Shown piece after piece: positions 35,641-46,489 of a stretch of DNA of 64,000 nucleotides (its first letter is position 1; each line of letters begins with the position of its first letter). Source of the stretch: Apodemus sylvaticus (taxonomy: Eukaryota > Chordata > Mammalia > Rodentia > Muridae). Location of the stretch: positions 76,930,936 through 76,994,935 of the forward strand of contig NC_067473.1 of the NCBI RefSeq assembly GCF_947179515.1, in the 5' to 3' direction. The notes below the pieces were generated by a model. That model was not told where the DNA came from. It saw only the letters and a list, made by a program, of their open reading frames with translations, and searched no databases. The position numbers and the translations under genes were made by a program.

Positions 35641-36900
35641 TTTTTATTCATTCATTACACAGATTTACTGAAGGACTCTTACATGGTGGGCACTGTGCCA
35701 TGCATGAAGATCACAAAGGTAAACAAGTTTCATGGCCCCTGCTCTTGTGGAACTTAAAATAATATAGTCAGAAAGGTAGGCAAAAAGGCACACAAAATCT
35801 CATAAACTTACAAATTGTGGTAAGTGAGAAACAGAAAATAAAAAGGGATGCAGAGCCACGTGGGACAGAAATGGAGCCTTGCCTCAGGAAGGAGGGCTGT
35901 GAAGTGATGACAGAAGCTGAGACCAACATGGCAACACAAGGGTTGGGTTTTGGCACAAACAACAGTACAGGTAAAAGCTTGGTTCGCTGCAAACTTTAAA
36001 ACAAGGTGAGTGAGGGAAAGGGCATACAGGATGGGTGAGACTGTAGGGGTGACGGCACTGGGTCAGGAGGGAAAGGGCACACTGCATGGGTAAGACTGTA
36101 GGGGTGAGGGCACTGGGTCAGGAGGGAAAGGGCATACAGCATGGGTGAGACTGTAGGGGTGAGGGCACTAGGTCAGGAGGGAAAGGGCACAAAGCATGGG
36201 TGAGACTGTAGGGGTGAGGGCACTAGGTCAGGAGGGAAAAGGCACAAAGCATGGGTGAGACTGTAGGGGTGAGGGCACTGGGTCAGAAGGGAAAAGGCAT
36301 ACAGCATTGGTGAGACTGTAGGGGTGAGGGCACTGGGTCAGGGAGGGAAAGGGCACGAAGTATGGGTGAGACTGTAGGGGTGAGGGCACTGGGTCAGGAG
36401 GGAAAAGGCACACAGCATAGGTGAGACTGTAGGGGTGAGGGCACTGGGTCAGGAGGGAAAAGGCACACAGCATAGGTGATACTGTAGGGGTGAGGGCACT
36501 GGGTCAGGAGGGAAAAGGCACACAGCATTGGTGAGACTGTAGGGGTGAGGGTACTGGGTCAGGGAGGGAAAGGGCACACAGCATAGGTGAGACTGTAGGG
36601 GTGAGGGCACTGGGTCAGGAGGGAAAAGGCACACAGCATAGGTGAGACTGTAGGGGTGAGGGCACTGGGTCAGGAGGGAAAAGGCACACAACATAGGTAA
36701 GACTGTAGGGGTGAGGGCACTGGGTCAGGAGGGAAAAGGCACACAGCATTGGTGAGACTGAAGGGGTAAGGGCACTGGGTCAGGAGGGAAAGTACCACTG
36801 GATCAGGCAAGACTTTAAGTCAGCCTTCTAAGAATTAGGATTTGATGTTAAGGGTACAAGAAGTTACTTGAGGATATTGACTTATGACATGGCATATGTT
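35641..36900 (-). mobile_element. L2 element, enlarged by an internal minisatellite
   Basis: 35643-35760 is antisense L2 3' end: ttcattcattacacag, gggcactgtgccatgc, then cccctgctcttgtggaactt. After the minisatellite the L2 continues (36793-36890: ggatcaggcaagactttaag, then aggatttgatgttaagggta), as expected for the next inner L2 segment. The repeat array therefore lies inside a single L2. Confidence 0.75.
36003..36792. repeat. 55-bp minisatellite, 13 full and 1 partial unit
   Basis: Units start gtgagactgtagggg (variants gtaaga, gtgata) at 36035, 36090, 36145, 36200, 36255, 36310, 36366, 36421, 36476, 36531, 36587, 36642, 36697 and 36752 (last one 41 bases). Two units, starting at 36310 and 36531, are 56 bases long because of one extra G in tcagggagg. 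A degenerate leading part begins at 36003. Units are highly alike, so the array is fairly recent or homogenised. The long minus-strand open frames here are a repeat artefact. Confidence 0.97.
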
Positions 36901-37002
36901 AAAAACAACTACAAGGAAAAGTTATTGAATAGGTCATAAGCTAAAAATAAGCAACAGAAAACACATTTGAGGTCTGCTTTTAAAATACCAAATATTTGTT
37001 TT

Positions 37003-37140
37003 ACTGGGTGATACACACTGTGATCCCAGTACTTAGGACCCAGAAACAAGAGGAACTGCCTGTGCCCTAAAGGCCTGGTCTGCACATGGAGTGAGCTCCA
37101 GGCCCATTAGGGCTACACATTGAGACCTGTTTCCAAATTT
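37003..37140 (+). mobile_element. B1-related SINE, diverged
   Basis: gggtgatacacactgtgatc, ggcctggtctgcacatggag and ctacacattgagacctgttt are B1 phrases in order. Confidence 0.75.
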
Positions 37141-37146
37141 AAAAAT

Positions 37147-37183
37147 AGGACTAAAGAGATGGATCGGTGATTAAGAGCTTTGG

Positions 37184-37187
<4 letters not shown>
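37147..37187 (+). mobile_element. B3 SINE, 5' part split off by L1
   Basis: ggactaaagagatggatcgg and gattaagagctttggct are the B2/B3 promoter end. The remainder is at 38940. Confidence 0.8.

Positions 37188-37224
<37 letters not shown>
37186..37224. repeat. (CT)n microsatellite
   Basis: About 17 CT units followed by CCCTCCCT. It lies on the 3' side of the antisense L1. Confidence 0.95.
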
Positions 37225-37237
<13 letters not shown>

Positions 37238-37272
37238 GTAACTGTTTTGCTCTGATGTATATCTTTGTACCA

Positions 37273-38939
37273 TATTTTTTATTGATATATTTTTATTTAC
37301 ATTTCAAATGATTTCCCCTTTCCTGGGTCCCCACTCCCCGCAAGTCCCATAAGCCCTCTTCCCTCCCCCTGTTCTTCCATCCACCCCTTCCCACTTCCCT
37401 GTTCTGGAATTCCCCTATACTCTTGCACTGAGTCTTTCCAGAACCAGAGGCCACTCCTCCATTCTTTTTGGACATCATTTAGTTTGTGGATTATGTCCTG
37501 GGTATTCAAAGTTTCTAGGCTAATATCCACTTATCAGTGAGTGCATACCATTATTGATCTTTTGAGACTGGGTTACCTCACTTAGTATGATGTTCTCTAG
37601 CTCCATCCATTTGTCTAAGAATTTCATGAATTCATTGTTTCTAGTGGCTGGATAGTATTCCATTGTGTAAATATACCACATTTTTTGTATCCATTCCTCC
37701 GTTGAGGGACACCTGGGTTCTTTCCAGCTTCTGGCTATTACAAATAGGGCTGCTATGAACATAGTGGAGCATGTGTCCTTATTGCATGCCAGGGAATCCT
37801 CTGGGTATATGCCCAGGAGTGGTATAGCAGGGTCCTCAGGAAGTGTTATGCCCAGATTTCTGAGGAACCACCAGACTGATTTCCAAAGTGGTTGCACCAT
37901 CTTGCAATCCCACCAGCAGTGGAGGAGTGTTCCTCTTTCTCCACATCCTTGCCAACACCTGCTGACTCCTGATTTTTTGACCTTAGCCATTCTGACTGGT
38001 GTGAGGTGAAATCTTAGAGTTGTTTTGATTTGCATTTCCCTAATGATTAATGATGTTGAACATTTCTTAAGGTGTTTCTCAGCTCTCCGAAGTTCTTCAT
38101 GTGAAAATTCTTTGTTTAGTTCCATACCCCACTTTTTAATGGGGTTATTTGTTTCTCTGGGTTCTACTTTCTTGAGTTATTGTATATATTAGATATTAGC
38201 CCTCTGTCGGATTTAGGGTTGGTGAAGATCCTTTCCCACTCTGTTGGTTGACATTTTGTCCTTTTGACAGTGTCCTTTGCCTTACAGAAACTTTGTAGTT
38301 TTATGAGGTCCCATTTGTCAATTCTTGATCTTAGAGCATAAGCTATTGGTGTTCTATTCAGGAACTTTTCCCCTGTGCCCATGTACTCCAGAGTCTTCCC
38401 CAGTTGCTTTTTGATTAGTTTCAGTGTTGTCAGGTTTTATGTGGAGGTCCTTGATCCATTTCGAGTTGAGCTTGGTACAAGGAGATAAGAATGGATCGAT
38501 GCGCATTCTTCTGCATGCTGACCTCCAATTGAACCAGCACCATTTGTTGAAAAGACTATCTTTTTTCCACTGGATGCTTTCAGCTCCTTTGTCAAAGACC
38601 AAGTGACCATAGGTGTGTTGGTTCATTTCTGGGTCTTCAATCCTATTCCATTGATCCGCTTGCCTGATATTGTACCAATACCATGCAGTTTTTATCACTA
38701 TTGCTCTGTAGTAGAGTTTAAAGTCTGGGATACTGAATCCCCCTGAAGTTCTTTTACTGTTGAGAATAGTTTTAGCTATCCTGGGTTTTTTGTTATTCCA
38801 GATGAATTTGAGAATTGCTCTTTCTAGCTCTATGAAGAACTGGGTTGGGATTTTTATGGGGATAGCATTGAATCTGTAGATTGCCTTTGGCAAGATGGCC
38901 ATTTTAACTATATTAATCCTGCCAATCCACGAGCATGGA
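37273..38939 (-). mobile_element. 5'-truncated L1 inserted in a B3 SINE
   Basis: 3'UTR at 37273-37519, then ORF2 up to IGRINIVKMAILPKA near 38939. The B3 SINE stops at 37187 and resumes at 38940. About 85 bases of CT repeat and extra sequence lie between the B3 break and the L1 3' end instead of a plain A-tail. I see no clean target duplication. Confidence 0.92.
37520..38939 (-). pseudogene. L1 ORF2 C-terminal half, frameshifted
   Basis: Three consecutive ORF2 pieces in different frames: 38354-38939 (from WIGRINIVKMAILPKAIYR), 38164-38382 (RSRIDKWDLIKLQSFCKAKD) and 37520-38125 (RMAEKHLKK-like region, the Cys-rich CWQGCGERGTLLHCWWDC motif, then SLISGY). Endonuclease and reverse transcriptase core are missing through 5' truncation. 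Confidence 0.93.
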
Positions 38940-39090
38940 AGCAGAGCCTCTGGGTTCACTTCTTAGCACCCATCCAGCAGCTCACAACTGTGAGTCCAGT
39001 TCCAGAAGTGATGCCCTCTTCTGACAGTCTGAGGCACTGCATGTACATGGTGCACATACATACATTCATGCAAATAAAACACTCAAATAC
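38940..39090 (+). mobile_element. B3 SINE, 3' part
   Basis: gcagagcctctgggttcact (B-box side), gctcacaactgtgagtccag and an ataaaacactc tail continue the B3 begun at 37147. Confidence 0.85.
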
Positions 39091-39668
39091 AGTTTTTAAA
39101 ATCTTTATAATTAAAAAAAAGAAACAAGCAGTTTGTTCCTTTATAAGTAGAAAGCCTGTTTATAATCTTGAATAAACTAAAATTGTCACTAAAATAATTT
39201 AATTTCAAATTAAGCTCTTACAAGTACAATAATATTATACCCTAGAGAAGCAGTCAGAGTTTCCCCCTAAAGAAGAAGACACATTGAGCAGCCTAATCTA
39301 AAATGCATAGGAATAGATTTGAGTTCTGATATGGAAATATCTACATAAACAAGATGAGGTTATTTGGGGGACAGAATCCAGGTTTAAACATGAAAGTCAT
39401 TTGACAGTAATTTTACATAATATTTTAATAATTTTGTGCAAGTTTCATGGTGTGGAATTTTCCATCTGTCGTGAGTGGCATGTCATTCTCAACTTCAGAT
39501 TTTCAGCTTGGGATTTCTACCTGTATCCTTGACTCTTACTAGAGAATAGAATACATTCAATGGAAAAAGACATTTACAAAGTATGACTTTTGAGAAAGTC
39601 ACTGAGGTAAACTAGAAAACCAACTTTTATTTTCAGTCCTACCTTTAGACAAGGCAGTTACCCTCTGT
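39091..39668. other. No gene or repeat recognised
   Basis: Unique sequence. Confidence 0.5.
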
Positions 39669-40056
39669 CTTAGTCAGGGTTTCTATTCCTGCACAAACAT
39701 CATGACCAAGAAGCAAGTTGGGGAAGAAATGGTTTATTGAGCTTACACTTCCATGTTGTAGTTCATCACTAAAGGAAGTCAGGACTGGAACTCAAGCAGG
39801 TCAGGATGCAGGAGCTGATGTGAAGGCCGTCGAGGGGATGTTTCTTACTGGCTTGCTTCCCCTGGCTTGCTCAGCCTGCTCTCTTATAGAACACAAGAAC
39901 ACCAGCCCAGAGGTGGAACCACCCACAAGGGGCCCTCACCACTTGATCACTAATTGAGAAAATGCCCCACAGCTGGATCTCATGGAAGCACTTCCCCAAC
40001 TGAAGCTCATAACTCCAGCCTGTGTCAAGTTGACACACAAAACTAGCCAGTACACC
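39669..40056 (+). mobile_element. Medium-reiteration rodent repeat (name uncertain)
   Basis: Starts cttagtcagggtttctattc, contains ggtttattgagcttacactt, ggcttgctcagcctgctctc and aattgagaaaatgccccaca, and ends tcaagttgacacacaaaact. This sequence is very common in mouse and related genomes. The copy is well preserved. Frames inside are chance. Confidence 0.85.
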
Positions 40057-40364
40057 CTCTCTATACTGGTTCCTGTAAAATAGCTTGCCTGAGTTGGTAC
40101 TAACAGAATTCTCTGAAGCAAATGAGTAGCAAACACTGTGTTCTTACCATGCCAGAGGTTTATTCTGCTTGATTCAATCCAGGCCTGTACTACTCACTCC
40201 TCTCTTAAAACCTCACTACCCCTCCCCCTGCTTCTGCATGTGTAAATGGGTCCCATTCTTGCAGAGGAGCTATCCAGACAGGATGCAGAGTCAACAGCCT
40301 TGGCTTTCACTGTCCAGACAGACTGTGTCACACTGTTCACTGCTACCTTTCTCTTGAAAGCAGC

Positions 40365-40465
40365 ATAGACAATACAGAAGTGAATGGACTCGACTGTATT
40401 CCAATAAAACCTTACTCATGGCCAATGAGATTTTAATGCCAAATTACGCTCACATGCTAGCCTAA
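40365..40465. mobile_element. Possible ancient DNA-transposon fragment
   Basis: cagcatagacaatacagaag and ctgtattccaataaaacctt resemble an old mammalian (hAT-like) repeat. Weak. Confidence 0.35.
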
Positions 40466-40903
40466 CACAATTGCACAAAGTAGCAGCTAAGACACAGCAA
40501 AAGTCTGCTGTCTGAAGCTGGAGTACAAGAATGTGCTCACAGAGACCACTATAACATTAAAATTTCTATTGTTATGTCAGTTTTATTTACCATTGCTTAT
40601 TCTACAATATAATTAGAGCTACTGCCCATTTGTCATTAGGACCACAAAAGACAGTTTACCAAGGCTCACTAAATCCTTGCCAGCAGACTTACAATAAGAG
40701 AACACCAAGACAGAAGCCTATCCCCCAGCAGTGTACAATCAATAACAAAAGTAATTCTTTCAGACTGTATACAGCAGTGCATACTTAGCCTCTAAACAAA
40801 AGTATGGTGCATGTAAAACTCACTGTTAAAAATAACACTTGTGGGGTTTTTCCTTAGTTAAAAAAAAGTTTTTTAAAATAAATATTTATATTTGCTTACT
40901 TTG

Positions 40904-40919
40904 TAAGACTTCCCATTTT
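40904..40919. repeat. Left target-site duplication of L1 3'UTR insertion
   Basis: taagacttcccatttt, repeated exactly at 41339-41354. Confidence 0.93.
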
Positions 40920-41338
40920 TCCTTCTTTTTTTAATTGAATATATTCTTCATTTATATTTCAAAGATTATACCACTTCCTGGTTCCTCCCATTCCGAAAAC
41001 CCTCAACCCATCTTCCTACCCCATGCCTTCAAGTGTGTGCTCCTCCACCCAGCCCACTCCCACAACCCCCACTCAATTTCCCCACACTGGGGCCTCTATT
41101 GAGCCTTCACAGGACCAAGGACTTCTCCTCTCACTGATACCTGACAAGGCATTGCTCTGCCATTCTTTTGGCTGGAACCATGTGTACCCCTTGGTTGATG
41201 GCTTAGTCCCTAGGAGCCCTGAGGCATCTGGTTGGCCAACATCATCGTTCTTCCCATGGGACTGCAAATCCCCCCAGCTCCTCCAGTCCACCCTCCGACT
41301 CCTCCATTGGGAACCCTGCGCTGAGTCCAATGGTTAGT
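40920..41338 (-). mobile_element. Severely truncated L1 (3'UTR only)
   Basis: T-rich tail, then the L1 3'UTR complement (C-rich block, tgagccttcacaggaccaag, tagtccctaggagccctgag). About 0.42 kb, no ORF2. Exact 16-bp duplications on both sides mark a complete, very short insertion. Confidence 0.93.
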
Positions 41339-41354
41339 TAAGACTTCCCATTTT
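41339..41354. repeat. Right target-site duplication of L1 3'UTR insertion
   Basis: Same 16 bases as 40904-40919. Confidence 0.93.
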
Positions 41355-41696
41355 ATAGCAAGCAAACTTTCTGCTGAAAGGAGATGGCACTGTGGTGCCC
41401 TTGCAAAGATATCTGCATATTTACCCACTACTAGAGAAACAATAGACCAACGTGGCAATAAATTTTACTTCCAAAGGAAACTTGCTGATGGGAAACTCTT
41501 AGAAGAAAGACAAGTATTATCTGTAGGCTTTATGAAGCTGGTGTTTATATTTCCTTTAAATACTGAACCCTAGCTAACTCCTGAGTAAAGCAAGTGAAAT
41601 GAGGCTGAAAGGTAGAAATCCATTTAAGGTAACTTATTCAACCTCCCTCTGCTAACACATTCTCTCCCCCTCCCTTCTGAACTAATTAACTTTCTC

Positions 41697-41697
41697 A

Positions 41698-41741
<44 letters not shown>

Positions 41742-41800
41742 TCCTTCCTTCCTTCCTTCTTCCTTCCTTCTTTCTTTTCTTCCTTCCTTTCTTCCTTCCT
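41697..41800. repeat. (CT)n-(CCTT)n microsatellite at an L1 3' end
   Basis: About 21 CT units, then ccttccttc/tttctt units that merge into the L1 3' terminus at about 41801. Confidence 0.95.
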
Positions 41801-43706
41801 TTATTATTTTCTTTATTTACATTTCAAATGTTATTCCCTTTCCTGGTTTCCCCTCCTCAAATCTCCTATCCCATCCCCCCTCCCCCTGCTCACCAACCCA
41901 CCCACTCCTGGTTCCCTGTCCCAGCATTCCCCTATACTTGAGCATCCAGACTTCTCAAGGCCAAGGGGCTCTCCTTGCTTTGATGTCCAACAATGCCATC
42001 CTCTGCTACATATGCAGCTGGAGCCATGGGCCCCGCCATGTGTACTCTTTGGTTGGTGGTTTAGTCCCTGGGGCTCTGGGGGGGGCGGGGTACTGGAAGG
42101 TTCATATTGTTGTTCCTCCTATGGGGTTGCAAGCTCCCTCAGCTCCTTGGGTCCTTTCTCTAGCTCCTTCATTGGGGACCTTGTGCTCAGTCCAGTGGTT
42201 GGCTGAGAGCACCCACCTCTGTATTCGTCAGGTACTGGCAGAGTCTCTCAGGAGACAGCTATATCAGGCTCCTGAGAGCAAGCACTGTTGGCATCCACAA
42301 TAGTGTCTGGCTTTGATGACTATATATGAGATGGATCCCCAAGTGGGGCAGTCTCTGGATGATCTTTCCTTCAGTCTCTGCTCTATACTTTCTCTCTGTA
42401 TCTCCTCCCATGGGTATTTTGTTCCCCCTTCTAAGAAGGACCAAAGTATCCATACTTTGGTCTTCTTTCTACTTGGGCTTCCTTTGGTTTATGAATTGTA
42501 TCTTGGGTATTCCAAGCTTCTAAGCTAATATCCACTTATCAGTGAGTGCATAACATGTGTGTTCTTATGTGATTGGATTGCCTTGCTCATGATGATATTT
42601 TCTAGTTGCAGCCCCATAGGAGGAACAACAATATGAACCATTTGCCTAAGAATTTAATGAATTCATTGTTTTTAATAGCTGAGTCGTATTCCATTGTGTA
42701 AACGTACCACATTTTCTGTATCCATTTTTTTCCAGCTTCCAACTATTATAAATAAGGCTGCTATGAACAGAGTGGAGCATGTGTCCTTATTACATATTGT
42801 GGAATCTTCTGGGTATATACCCAGGAGTGGTATAGCTGGGTCCTCTGGTAGTACTATGGGTAGTAATATGTCCAATTTTATGAGAAACTGCCAAAACGAT
42901 TTCCAGAGTGGTTGTACCAGCCTACAATCCCACCAGCAGTAGAGGAATGTTCCTCTTTCTACACATCCTTGCCAACACCTGCAGTCACCTGAGTTCTTGA
43001 TCTTAGTCATTCTGACTGGTGTGAGGTGGAACCTAGGGTTGTTTTGATTTGCATTTCCCTGATGACTAAGGATGCTGAACATTTCTTTAGGTGCTTCTCA
43101 ACCATTCGGTATTCCTCAGTTGAGAATTCTTTGTTTAGCTCTGTACCCCATTTTTAATAGGGTTACTTGGGTCTCTTGAGTCTAATTTACTGAGTTCTTT
43201 GTATATATTGGATATTGGCCCTCTATCGGATGTAGGGTTGGTAAAGATCTTTTCCCAATTTGTTGGTTGCCATTTTGTCCTATTGATAGTGTTCTTTGCC
43301 TTAAAGAAGCTTTGTAATTTTATGAGTTCCCATTTGTCAATTCTTGATCTTAGATTAGAGCATAAGCTATTGGTGTTCTGTTCAGGAAATTTTCCCCTGT
43401 GCTCATGTGCTCGAGGCTCTTCCCCACTTTGCTTTCTATTAGTTTCGGTGTGTCTGGTTTTATGTGGACGTCCTTGATCCACTGAACTTGAGCTTTGTAC
43501 AAGAAGATAAAAATGGATCGATTTGCATTCTCCTGCATGGTAACCGAGAGTTGAACCAGTACCATTTGTTGAAAAGGCTATCTTTTTTTCCACTGGATAG
43601 TTTTAGCTCCTTTGTCAAGAAGCAAGTGATCATAGGTGTGTGGGCTCATTTTTGGGTCTTCGATTCTATTCCATTGATCTACCTGCCTTTGTACCAATAC
43701 CATGCA

Positions 43707-43741
43707 GGGTTTTTTTGTTTTTGTTTTTGTTTTTGTTTTGT
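43707..43741. repeat. (GTTTTT)n expansion inside L1
   Basis: Five or so GTTTTT units replace a single gtttttatc word of other L1 copies. Confidence 0.9.
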
Positions 43742-43837
43742 TCTATCACTATTTCTCTGTAGTACTGCTTGAGGTCCAGGATGCTGATTCCCCCAGAAGT
43801 TCTTTTATTGTTAAGAATAGTTTTAGCTATCCTGTTT

Positions 43838-43869
43838 TTTTTGTTGTTGTTGTTGTTTTTGTTTTTTTA
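43838..43869. repeat. (GTT)n/poly-T expansion inside L1
   Basis: T-run, four or five GTT units and another T-run, where other copies have gggttttttgttattcc. Confidence 0.9.
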
Positions 43870-45326
43870 ATTCCAGGCAAATTTGAGAATTGCTCTTTCT
43901 AACTCTTATAAAGACTTGAGTTGGAATTTTGATGGGGATTGCATTGAATCTGTAGATTGCTTTAGGTAAGATGGTCATTTTTACTATATTAATCCTGCCA
44001 ATCCAAAGTATGGGAGCTCTTTCCATCTTCTGAGGTCTTCTTCGATTTCTTTCTTCAGAGACTTGAAGTTCTTGTCACACAGATCTTTCACTTGTTTGGT
44101 TAGAGTCACACCAAGATACTTTATATTGCTTGTGACTATTGTGAAGAGTTTTGTTTCCCTAATTTTTTTCTTCTCTGAGATGAAGCCTACTTGACCATGG
44201 CGAGTGATCATTTTGATGTGTTCTTGGATTCAGTTGGCAAAAATCTTATGGAGTATTTTTGCTTCAATATTCATAATGGAAATTAGTCTGAAGTTCTCTT
44301 TCTTTGTTGGATCTTTGTGTGGTTTTGGTATCAGTGTAATTGTGGCTTCATAGAACAAATTGGGTAGTGATCCTTCTGTTTCTATTTTGTGGAATAGTTT
44401 GAAGAGTATTGGTATTAGGTCTTCTTTGAAGGTCTGATAGAATTCTGCACTAAAACCATCTGGTCCTGTGCTTTTTTTGGTTGGGAGACTTTCAATGATT
44501 GTTTCTATTTCCTTAGGGGTTATTGGATTATTTAGATGGTTTATCTGATACTGATTAAACTTTGGTATTTGGTATCTGTCTAGAAAATTGTCCATTTCAT
44601 CCAGATTTTCCAGTTTGTGTTGAGTATAGGCTTTTGTAGTAGGATCTGATGATTTTTTTTTTACGTGTGTGTTTCCTCAGTTTCTGTTGTTATATCTCCC
44701 TCCAAAATTCATTTCTGATTTTGTTCATTTGGTTACTGTCTCTGTGCCCTCTGGTTAGTCTGGCTAAGGGTTCATCTATCTTGTTGATTTTCTCAAAGAA
44801 CCAGCTCCTGGTTTTGTTGATTCTTTGTATAGTTCTTTTTGTTTCTACTTGGTTGATTTCAGCCCTGAGTTTGATTATTTCCTGCCATCTACTCCTCTTG
44901 GGTGTATTTGCTTCTTTTTGTTATAGAGCTTTCAGGTGTGCTCTCTAGTTTCTTTTTGGAAGCACTCAGAGCTATGAGTTTTCCTCTTAGCACTGCTTTC
45001 ACTGTGCCCCATCAGTTTGGGTATATTGTGCCTTCATTTTCAGTAAATTCTAAAAAGTCTTTGATTTCTTTCCTGTTTTCTTCCTTGACCCTTAAGGTAT
45101 CGTTGAGTGGGGTGTTGTTCAGCTTCCATGTGTATGTGGGCTTTCTGTTGTTTTTGTTGCTATTGAAGACCAGCCTTAATCCATAGTGATCTAATGGGAG
45201 GCATGGTATTATTTCAATCTTCTTATATCTGTTGAAGTCTATTTTGTGACTGAGTATAAGGTCAACTTTAGAGAAGGTACCATAAGGTGCTGCAAGGAAG
45301 GTATATTCTTAGGATGAAATGTTTTT

Positions 45327-45412
45327 ATATATATATATACATACACACATATACATATATATACATACATATATATGTACATACATATGCATAGATATAC
45401 ATACATATATAA
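45327..45412. repeat. (TA)n/(CATA)n low-complexity tract
   Basis: Alternating TA and CATA units between the L1 and the B2 insertion. Confidence 0.9.
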
Positions 45413-45427
45413 CCCATTTGCTCCATA

Positions 45428-45613
45428 ATGTATTTTTTAAGATTTACTTATTCATTATATGTAAGTACAGTGTAGCTATCTTCAGACACCCCAGAAGAGG
45501 GCATCCCATCTCTTTATGGATGGTTGTAAGCCACCATGTGGTTGGTGGAATTTGAACTCAGGACCTTTGGAAGAGCAGTCAGTGCTCTTAACCACTGAGT
45601 CATCTCTCCAGTC
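45428..45613 (-). mobile_element. B2 SINE inserted in L1
   Basis: Complement of B2: cagtgtagctatcttcagac, gatggttgtaagccaccatg, gtgctcttaaccactgagtc. Well preserved. Confidence 0.95.
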
Positions 45614-45999
45614 TCTCGTCCACAACTTCTGTTGGTTTCACTGTGTTTAGTTTGTATTTCCCTGATCTGTCCATTGATGAGAGTGGGGTGTTGAAGTCCC
45701 CCACAATTATTGTGTGAGGTGCACTGTATGCTTTGTGCTTTAGTAAAGTTTCTTTTATTAATGTGAGTGTCCTTGCATTTGGAGTATAGATTTTCAGAAT
45801 TAAGAGTTCTTCTTGGTAGATTTTTCCTATGATGAGTATGAAGTGACCTCTAACACATTGTTAAAGGTCTTCAGTTTAATTGCTTAAGAACTCTCCCGTG
45901 TGCCTTTGCCAGCTCCTCCACCTCTGCTCCTGACCATGTTGCTGTTGTCTGGTCCCCAGATCTGTAAAACAACCTGTCTGCAGCATGGACTCTGATCAT

Positions 46000-46270
46000 T
46001 CTCACTCACTGTGTACCCACTGTAGCTCACCTCCTCAGGGAAGCATCCCTGACCACCAGGCCACTACTCCTCTCAGCTTCATGTGTCTTACCTTCATGGT
46101 TTCTGCTTACTCAGACTTGTAAAGAGCACTGATATTACTTGTTTCCATGTTATGTGATTAATGTCTATTTTCCATTCTAAACTCCAACTCTAGAGATGGG
46201 AAGTTCTAATACTTCACACAATCCTGGCACAGTGCAGGAATCTGATGACATCACTGACTCTTATACATGC
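46000..46270 (+). mobile_element. L2 fragment
   Basis: tcaccTCCTCAGGGAAGCAT-type phrase (46027 on), then ccctgaccaccaggcc and aatcctggcacagtgcagga are L2 3'-region words in order. Confidence 0.55.
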
Positions 46271-46489
46271 TATAAGAGGACACTGACATATCATTTATGT
46301 ACATGCTGAAGAATTATTTTTTGACGTTAAAGAATCACCTGATAAGATAGTCATCAACCTCAACTACCCATAAACCTGCTTTATTGGAACAAACTCAGAA
46401 ATAAGTCACTTCAAATTATAATAAATAAATACTATCTTCCAAATAATCTAAAGATATTTTTTAAAAGATTGTCCTTTCCTATTAATTTA

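Larger units (their letters stand above)
41801..45858 (-). mobile_element. Long antisense Lx-type L1, interrupted by B2
   Basis: 3'UTR 41801-42524, ORF2 from 42525 to about 45320, then a (TA)n stretch and a B2 SINE, then ORF2 resumes at about 45617-45858. The 5' truncation point lies inside the endonuclease domain. Many stops and frameshifts show an old insertion. The same 3'UTR family occurs at 111-518. Confidence 0.93.
42525..45858 (-). pseudogene. L1 ORF2, nearly complete but heavily broken
   Basis: Recognisable pieces from C- to N-terminus: the Cys-rich region (CWQGCVERGTFLYCWWDC, about 42930-43000), RSRIDKWELIKLQSFFKAKN (about 43300), WIGRINIVKMTILPKAIYRF (about 43960), and KSTGPDGFSAEFYQTFKEDL (about 44430) ahead of the reverse transcriptase core. 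Part of the endonuclease domain (complement of NIYAPNA-type sequence) is at 45617-45850. The core between 43970 and 44230 is shortened by a deletion that removes the FADD region. Two T-tracts inside have expanded (43707-43741 and 43838-43869). Confidence 0.9.

Noticed and set aside
36228..36694. Two 81-codon minus-strand frames rich in Pro, Ser and Leu over the minisatellite
   Set aside because: They arise because the 55-bp unit has no stop on that strand in any of the three frames; 55 is not a multiple of 3, so frames rotate. No gene evidence.
39718..40136. Frames of 79 and 66 codons
   Set aside because: Fall in a common rodent interspersed repeat.
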